A DNA stretch of 27,259 nt from Nitrospirota bacterium (GTDB lineage: Bacteria; Nitrospirota; CAKKRA01; 9FT-COMBO-42-15): NCBI GenBank assembly GCA_023248415.1, contig JAHFEP010000009.1:1-27259 (forward strand). The letters are read 5' to 3'. The position numbers and the translations under genes were made by a program. The notes under the pieces were generated by a model that had not been told where the DNA came from, ran no database searches, and saw only the letters and a list, made by a program, of their open reading frames with translations. Positions 21,968-27,259 of this stretch are shown here, piece by piece; position 1 is the stretch's first letter, and each line of letters starts with the position of its first letter.

Positions 21968-23100
21968 CAAATAAAACCGATATTCTCCATATTCAAAGAA
22001 TCAACACCTCAGAGGGTTTTCATTCATTGCATGAAAAATGGAACGCACTATTGGCAGAATCCCCTGCAAATAATTTCTTTTTAAGATGGGAATGGCTCTA
22101 CAGTTGGTGGAAGGTATATAAAGAAGATAATCATAATCTCTGCATACTCCTTGTTTTTAGAGGAAAGGATTTAATCGGTATTGCCCCCTTTTATATAGTT
22201 CACAAATCGTGGCGCAGCCTGTTTTCATATAAGCGCCTTATGTTCCTTGGCACAAAAGAGGGAAGTGTGATATCTGAATATATGGATGTGATATGCAGAG
22301 ATGGCGAAGAAGAAGATGTCCTCCGCAAGGTTATGGAATTTGCTGTCCATGAAGACCTGTGCGACGACATTTTTCTTCATATAATGGATGATTCATCAAA
22401 GACTATCAACCTCCTTAAATCTATATCACACAATATGAAATTCCTTCATATTGCTGTAGACAAGATAGAAAGCCCGTATATCAGGCTAAATGACGGTTAC
22501 AACGGTTTTTTAAACAGCCTCAGCAGCACGATGCGGCATAATATAAGGGCAAATGAGAGAAGGCTTGAAAGCTGTAACAATGCAGCCTTTTCTAAGACAG
22601 ATGATATTTCAAAGTTTGACAGGGATTTTGAAGAGCTTGTAAGGCTGCATCAATGCAGGTGGGAATCACGCAGATTACACGGCTCCTTTTCAAATGTGAA
22701 GTTTAGAGAATTTCAGAAGATGGTTATGCCCTATATATTAAGGAACGGGCATCTGGAATTAAGATTTCTATCTGTCTCTGGCAAAAATATAGCAGCCCTA
22801 TATAATATTCGCTATAATAACAAAATTTACTTTTATCAATCTGGATTAGATACCGCATTTGATAAAAAATTGGCTCCCGGCTTGCTGCTCCACAATCATT
22901 CCATTAAAGAGGCAGTAAGCTGCGGCCTGAAGGAATACGATTTCCTGCCTATGGGCAGTCTGGACTCCTATAAAAAGCACTGGACAACGGGTTACAGGAA
23001 TGTATGCAATATTTATATGGCAAGGCCCGGGATAGTCAAGCATACAATGGCTGTTAGAGATAAAATGAAGACTGCCTATCATGCAGTAAGGGGGTTCTAA
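21964..23100 (+). CDS. GNAT acyltransferase, CelD/BcsL (FemAB-like) family, copy 1
   Basis: 378 residues, no signal peptide. The N-terminal half has WNALLAESPANNFFLRWEW and GIAPFYI. The C-terminal half has the GNAT-like MRHNIRANERRLE, LHQCRWESR, AALYNIRYNNKIYFYQSGLD and LAPGLLLHNHSIKEA, ending with EYDFLPMGSLDSYKKHW. This pattern fits the Acetyltransf_6 family seen in polysaccharide loci, which transfers acyl or aminoacyl groups to polymer precursors. The following gene is a paralogue of the same length. Substrate unknown. Confidence 0.85.
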   Translation: MTNKTDILHIQRINTSEGFHSLHEKWNALLAESPANNFFLRWEWLYSWWKVYKEDNHNLCILLVFRGKDLIGIAPFYIVHKSWRSLFSYKRLMFLGTKEGSVISEYMDVICRDGEEEDVLRKVMEFAVHEDLCDDIFLHIMDDSSKTINLLKSISHNMKFLHIAVDKIESPYIRLNDGYNGFLNSLSSTMRHNIRANERRLESCNNAAFSKTDDISKFDRDFEELVRLHQCRWESRRLHGSFSNVKFREFQKMVMPYILRNGHLELRFLSVSGKNIAALYNIRYNNKIYFYQSGLDTAFDKKLAPGLLLHNHSIKEAVSCGLKEYDFLPMGSLDSYKKHWTTGYRNVCNIYMARPGIVKHTMAVRDKMKTAYHAVRGF

Positions 23101-23123
23101 AGTTATTGTCTTAAAATTGCAAT

Positions 23124-24260
23124 ATGAAGATAAAGATTATTACATCTAAAGAGGAATTATTAGGGTCATTAGCTCAGGACTGGAATGCATTGTTAAAAGA
23201 CAACGTTAACAATGTAATATATCTCACCCATGAATGGATAATGGCATGGTGGAACAGCTTTGGCAATGGAAACAAGCTCAATGTCATAGCAGTTTACGAT
23301 GAAAGAGGCCAGCTTAGCGGTATTGCTCCCATGATGCGGACTAAAAGCAGATATCGCGGGGTAAATATAGCAAAGATCTGCCTGATGGCTAACGGCCATT
23401 CCCCATCCTCTGATTTTATTGTTAGCAGGGAAAATAGCGCAGAGATTATTAAAACAATACTTGACTATCTAAAAGGGCTTTCTGCTCTGGACATTATTGA
23501 ACTTACCAAATTGGATACAAACAGCCAGACCTATTTAATTGCATCTGATTATTTGAATATGAACGGCAATAGATTCGGGATAAAAGACAGCACTGAAAGT
23601 CCTTACATTCTAATCAATTCTGATTGGGAGACCTTTTTAAGTAAAAAATCGCAAAGGTTTAGAAAGTCTCTAAGAAATAAAATCAATCGTGCAAACAAAT
23701 CAGGCGACTTGTCAATTGAAAAGATTCAGATAAATGACAGCAAAAATCCTGCTATTCAGGATATTCTTGCAATCTCAGAAAAAAGCTGGAAAAGGCAAAT
23801 TGGAACAGATATAACAAGCAATCCTCAAAGCAAGAGCTTTCATATAGAAATCTGTGACAGACTCGGACCGCAGGGGATTGTATCAATATTCTTTTTAAAA
23901 AAGGGCGGCGCGCCAATTGCCTTTGAATTTCATCTAACTTATAACAATGTTGTCTACCCGATTCGCGCAGATTATGATGAATCATTCAGCGACCTGTCCC
24001 CAGGCTCTGTTCTTGAATATAATATAATCAAAACATTATTTGATGAGGGTGTTGTCAAAGAATATAACACATGCGGCCATACCTATAATTATCTAATGAA
24101 CTGGTCAGATGAAACAAGAAAACATGCAAATATAGAAATCTTTGGCAAGAATTTCAAGCCTTACGGCTTATATAACCTTGAATACAAACTTATCCCATTT
24201 TTGAGAAAGCTAAGGCTTAATAAAGTAAAGCAAGAGATTATGAATTTAGGGACGGAATAG
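23124..24260 (+). CDS. GNAT acyltransferase, CelD/BcsL (FemAB-like) family, copy 2
   Basis: 378 residues. The order of motifs is the same as in its neighbour: WNALLKDNVNNVIYLTHEW, GIAPMM, FRKSLRNKINRANKSG, SEKSWKRQIG, FEFHLTYNNVVYPIRADYD and LSPGSVLEYNIIK. Overall identity by eye is low, so the duplication is old and the two enzymes probably differ in acceptor or donor. It lies 23 bases after copy 1. Confidence 0.85.
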   Translation: MKIKIITSKEELLGSLAQDWNALLKDNVNNVIYLTHEWIMAWWNSFGNGNKLNVIAVYDERGQLSGIAPMMRTKSRYRGVNIAKICLMANGHSPSSDFIVSRENSAEIIKTILDYLKGLSALDIIELTKLDTNSQTYLIASDYLNMNGNRFGIKDSTESPYILINSDWETFLSKKSQRFRKSLRNKINRANKSGDLSIEKIQINDSKNPAIQDILAISEKSWKRQIGTDITSNPQSKSFHIEICDRLGPQGIVSIFFLKKGGAPIAFEFHLTYNNVVYPIRADYDESFSDLSPGSVLEYNIIKTLFDEGVVKEYNTCGHTYNYLMNWSDETRKHANIEIFGKNFKPYGLYNLEYKLIPFLRKLRLNKVKQEIMNLGTE

Positions 24261-24295
24261 TTTTTTTTAAGCCTTATTTACAGAGGGAATCATTT

Positions 24296-25180
24296 ATGGC
24301 AGAGATTAAAAAATGGAATACCAAGAAACAAGGGCAAAGAGTTGTAGTTCTTGTAAGTCAAGACAGCTCGGATATGTATTTTGCAAACCAACTAATTAAA
24401 AATCTAAATGTTGTTGGCGTATTTGTTGAAAAACAGCATGGAAAAGCTCCAAATTTATTCATTAAGTTTGTAAAGATTTTTAAATATTTAATCAAGCCAA
24501 AACTTTTTATAAAAGCGATAAAGGATAATATTAACAATAAATACTATGGCAAGAGGGCAAGCAGAATAGCCTTAGATGGTTTTGGGCTAGAAGGCAGTAA
24601 ATTATTGGCTGGTGGAGATTGCAAAGTGGTTTATACAGAAGGCATTAATGCTATTAATGAGCCGGTTTATGTGGAAGAGATAAAGAAGCTTAAACCGGAT
24701 GTTATTGCTGTTTGTGGAACTTCAATATTAAAAAGGCCGATATTGTCTATCCCTGTGAAAGGTGTTTTAAACATCCATGGCGGGCTTTCACAGCGATATA
24801 GAGGGGTTTGGACTACACTCTGGGCAATATATAACGAAGAACCAGAATATATCGGGGCTACAGTTCATTACGTAAGCGACGGGATTGATGATGGGAACAT
24901 TATCTATCAGGGAAGCCCTGAAATTGCTGAAGACGATAATCACGAAACATTATATGTTAAAGTTGTTAAACTGGGGATAGATTTAATGGTTAAGGCGATT
25001 TACGATATTCAGAATAATAAAGTAAAAAGCTACCCGCTTAAAACAAAAGGAAACCTTTATCTTAAAAAGATGGTTACACCTGAAATAATTAAAGAGGTAT
25101 GGGAAAAGATAGACAAAGGGTTTATTCGTGAATATGTTAAAAATAGAGCCTTAAGGGAAAAAAAGGTTAAACTATTCTGA
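24296..25180 (+). CDS. Formyltransferase-family protein
   Basis: 294 residues; GAGGG precedes the ATG. The catalytic Asn-x-His of the family is in LNIHGG (N159, H161), with GATVHYVSDGIDDGNII holding the Asp (D198). This is the 10-formyl-tetrahydrofolate formyltransferase fold. The N-terminal part resembles free-standing sugar N-formyltransferases more than Met-tRNA formyltransferase, and there is no OB-fold tRNA-binding tail. In this locus it may N-formylate an amino sugar, perhaps one exposed by the deacetylase or its precursor; that is inference. Confidence 0.88.
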   Translation: MAEIKKWNTKKQGQRVVVLVSQDSSDMYFANQLIKNLNVVGVFVEKQHGKAPNLFIKFVKIFKYLIKPKLFIKAIKDNINNKYYGKRASRIALDGFGLEGSKLLAGGDCKVVYTEGINAINEPVYVEEIKKLKPDVIAVCGTSILKRPILSIPVKGVLNIHGGLSQRYRGVWTTLWAIYNEEPEYIGATVHYVSDGIDDGNIIYQGSPEIAEDDNHETLYVKVVKLGIDLMVKAIYDIQNNKVKSYPLKTKGNLYLKKMVTPEIIKEVWEKIDKGFIREYVKNRALREKKVKLF

Positions 25181-25210
25181 CTAAATTTGTCAAGAAAGAA
25201 AATTAAACAA

Positions 25211-26332
25211 ATGGGTGTAATAAAAACATTGCTTGGCGGGATAGATAACTCCTATCGGTCATATACATTTACTCCTGAGGGGGCTATTGTATTCTTGACT
25301 TATAAATGCACAAGCAGGTGTAAGACCTGTAATATGTGGAAGCGCCCCCTGGAAGGGAATGAGCTGTCATGGGAGGAATGGAAACCTATTATTGAAAAAC
25401 TGGCGCAGAATAATCTGCAGAGCATTGAATTGTTCGGCGGGGACGCATTATTGAGAAAAGATATCCTGATTAAAATGGTGCAATTATGCAAACAGGTTGG
25501 CATCAGAACCTTCTTTCCAACCAATTCAAATCTTATGGATGAAAAAACAGCTATGCAGCTTGTTGAGGCAGGACTCGGAACAATATATTTCTCACTTGAT
25601 GAAATATCATCGCTTAATGGCTCTGTAAGAGGGGTTGAAGACCACTTTAATAAGGTTAATAGGGCAGTACAATTTATCAAGAAGCACCGCGGCAGTAAAA
25701 AAGAACCGAATATGGTTTGCATAACAACACTTTCAAAATTAAATTACCAGATGCTTGATAATTTTATTGAATATGCAAATAGCATCCCCTTTGATATGTA
25801 TATGCTGAGGGGGTTAAGTGAATTCAATGCCAAGACAATAAGGTCTTCTGCTGTAAACGGAATATACCCGGAACCGTATTTTACGTCAAACGACAACGGT
25901 TCAAACCTTTTTAACAAAAATGAGGCAGAGGAATTACTGAGCAAATTGAAAGAAGTAAAAAGTAGCGCTAAGAAGAATTGCTCTGTTCCTGTGAATATGG
26001 AAAACATGGACATTCTATCTATAGAAAATCTTATTAATGGTTCTTACCCAAAGATGAAATGCCAGTTTTGCACTACCCAAATGATTTTGACCCCCAATGG
26101 AGATGTAGTGCCATGCCTGTATTTTAACAGATATGTTATAGGGAATTTAAAAAATCAGGAAGTTAAACAGGTATGGGGAAATAAAAAGCATAGGGAATTT
26201 TGCACTCAGCAGCGCAGATGCAAGGTTGATATCTGCAATTACTGCAGCATCAAGTTTTACCACAAGTCTTTTTCAGCTACTCTGAGCAGCCTGTTCAATA
26301 GAGTGCAGCAAAAGATCTTAGGGGTTGATTAG
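25211..26332 (+). CDS. Radical SAM protein with SPASM-type C-terminus
   Basis: 373 residues from ATG 25211; a TTG at 25187 would add eight residues and lies 6 bases after the previous stop. The radical SAM cluster motif is KCTSRCKTC (C-x3-C-x2-C). SIELFGGDALLR and a FPTNSNLM strand follow. The C-terminal domain has CQFCTTQM, PCLYFN and several further Cys (CTQQRRCKVDICNYC), enough for one or two auxiliary 4Fe-4S clusters. Such enzymes modify peptides or sugars by radical chemistry; the substrate here is unknown. Confidence 0.88.
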   Translation: MGVIKTLLGGIDNSYRSYTFTPEGAIVFLTYKCTSRCKTCNMWKRPLEGNELSWEEWKPIIEKLAQNNLQSIELFGGDALLRKDILIKMVQLCKQVGIRTFFPTNSNLMDEKTAMQLVEAGLGTIYFSLDEISSLNGSVRGVEDHFNKVNRAVQFIKKHRGSKKEPNMVCITTLSKLNYQMLDNFIEYANSIPFDMYMLRGLSEFNAKTIRSSAVNGIYPEPYFTSNDNGSNLFNKNEAEELLSKLKEVKSSAKKNCSVPVNMENMDILSIENLINGSYPKMKCQFCTTQMILTPNGDVVPCLYFNRYVIGNLKNQEVKQVWGNKKHREFCTQQRRCKVDICNYCSIKFYHKSFSATLSSLFNRVQQKILGVD

Positions 26333-26362
26333 ATATTGAGGCCTTTATCAGATAACAAAAAA

Positions 26363-27259
26363 ATGAACCGCCGGATGTTTATAAGCGCAATTTCTTTTTT
26401 CCTTGGAAATATGCTTCTTTTTTCAAGGGCTGTCTATGGAAAGAAGAATCCTAATAAATCAGAGAGGCAGGCCAAACAGATTATTTTAGCGGATAAAGAG
26501 CAGAAAAAGACATCAGGGCCGCAAATAGATGCTGCCGGCAATACAAACACTGTCCTGAGGGTTTACAGCCATGATGTCCTTTCTGAAATGAGCAGTCCTT
26601 CTGCATATCTAAATTCCATTAAAAACGAGAGGCTTGATGAAATGCTGACAGAAGGAATAAAAGAATTCACAATGCAAAGGGATTTAAGAAAGGCGTGGCT
26701 TGATATTCTAACAGATTATAAAAAGGGCGATAAGATTGCAATAAAACCAAATTTTAACTCATTAAACCATGGCTACAAATATACGATTACTGCCCCGCCG
26801 CTCATTAATTCTGTTGTAAAACAGCTTGTTGAAGTTGTAGGCGCAGGGCCAAATGAGATATTTGTTTATGACTTATGCAAAAAGATTCCTGTGGATATAG
26901 TGCGAAACAGGATTAATTATCCTATAAACTATGTTGAGAGAACGGATTCAACCTCAATATTAAATAAGATAAAACTGCGGCTTCATTATGGTTTATCCTC
27001 TGCTGACACAAGCACAGAAATTAAGATGCGTGAAAGAATTGTAGATGAAAAAGAAATCCCTGTAAAATGTTATATGCCCCAGGTTTTAACACAAGCGCAG
27101 CATCTTATAAATATGCCATTATTTACAAACCATATATACATAGCAAATTCAGGCGCATTGAAGAATCATTATGGCACAGTGAGGTTTAGCAATCTCAGCT
27201 CTTATCCCGCTGTGCTTCACGGCAGCGTTTTAAACAAGTCAGTTGTAGATATAAATAAG
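26363..27259 (+). CDS. DUF362-type protein with twin-arginine-like signal (3' end outside window)
   Basis: 299 codons are visible and the frame is open at the window end. It begins MNRRMFISAISFFLG, a twin-Arg followed by a hydrophobic stretch, suggesting Tat or membrane targeting. The DUF362-like core shows KIAIKPNFNS, APPLINSVVKQLVE and LINMPLFTNH. These parallel the LKPNL, THPSVI and INLPKLKTH motifs of the other DUF362 gene at 11397. It follows the radical SAM gene by 30 bases. An upstream TTG at 26336 is a weaker start. Role in the locus unknown. Confidence 0.8.
   Translation, partial: MNRRMFISAISFFLGNMLLFSRAVYGKKNPNKSERQAKQIILADKEQKKTSGPQIDAAGNTNTVLRVYSHDVLSEMSSPSAYLNSIKNERLDEMLTEGIKEFTMQRDLRKAWLDILTDYKKGDKIAIKPNFNSLNHGYKYTITAPPLINSVVKQLVEVVGAGPNEIFVYDLCKKIPVDIVRNRINYPINYVERTDSTSILNKIKLRLHYGLSSADTSTEIKMRERIVDEKEIPVKCYMPQVLTQAQHLINMPLFTNHIYIANSGALKNHYGTVRFSNLSSYPAVLHGSVLNKSVVDINK

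Overview
The window reads as an A+T-leaning genome segment of a Gram-negative bacterium. Supporting signs are Sec signal peptides, an exosortase-type exopolysaccharide locus, an M48 protease, MazG, CoaE, NifU-like and PP2C genes, a sigma-54 promoter and a c-di-GMP riboswitch. The many short palindromic and heptamer repeats, some inside genes, suggest an uncultured Nitrospirota or Desulfobacterota-like lineage. That placement is a guess.

Region 1 (1-6720). One minus-strand reading frame runs without a stop from the ATG at 6255 to base 1, 2085 codons, and leaves the window still open. I checked every triplet of this frame. It encodes four successive units. Each unit after the first has its own Shine-Dalgarno (SD), ATG and signal-peptide-like segment, then a beta-helix passenger. 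The three units that are complete here end in a fibronectin type III domain, a Gly/Ser linker, a Cys and a hydrophobic tail. All units are fused in frame. The gene sits behind a sigma-70 promoter, a c-di-GMP-I riboswitch-like aptamer and an intrinsic terminator, so surface-protein output is probably switched by c-di-GMP.

Region 2 (6728-15860). Housekeeping and mixed genes: an M48 protease with GYF and zinc-ribbon domains, a small zinc-ribbon membrane protein, a glycerophosphodiesterase, a DUF4388 protein, a NifU-like scaffold, a cupin, MazG, a DUF362 ferredoxin-like protein, an MNT nucleotidyltransferase with a very short partner, a DoxX protein, a SurA-N-like protein, a PP2C phosphatase and CoaE. 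MazG and PP2C each carry an apparent in-frame insertion of a repeat element.

Region 3 (15860-27259). An exopolysaccharide/exosortase locus. A near-perfect sigma-54 promoter precedes a NusG/RfaH-like antiterminator. Then come heptamer repeat arrays around a four-helix-bundle (S23/IVS) gene, an asparagine synthetase-type amidotransferase, a toxin-antitoxin pair whose toxin is broken, a polysaccharide deacetylase, an exosortase, two GNAT (CelD/BcsL-type) acyltransferases, a formyltransferase, a radical SAM/SPASM protein and a DUF362 protein cut by the window end. Several neighbours overlap by ATGA, which indicates translational coupling. The likely joint role is synthesis, decoration and export of an extracellular polymer.
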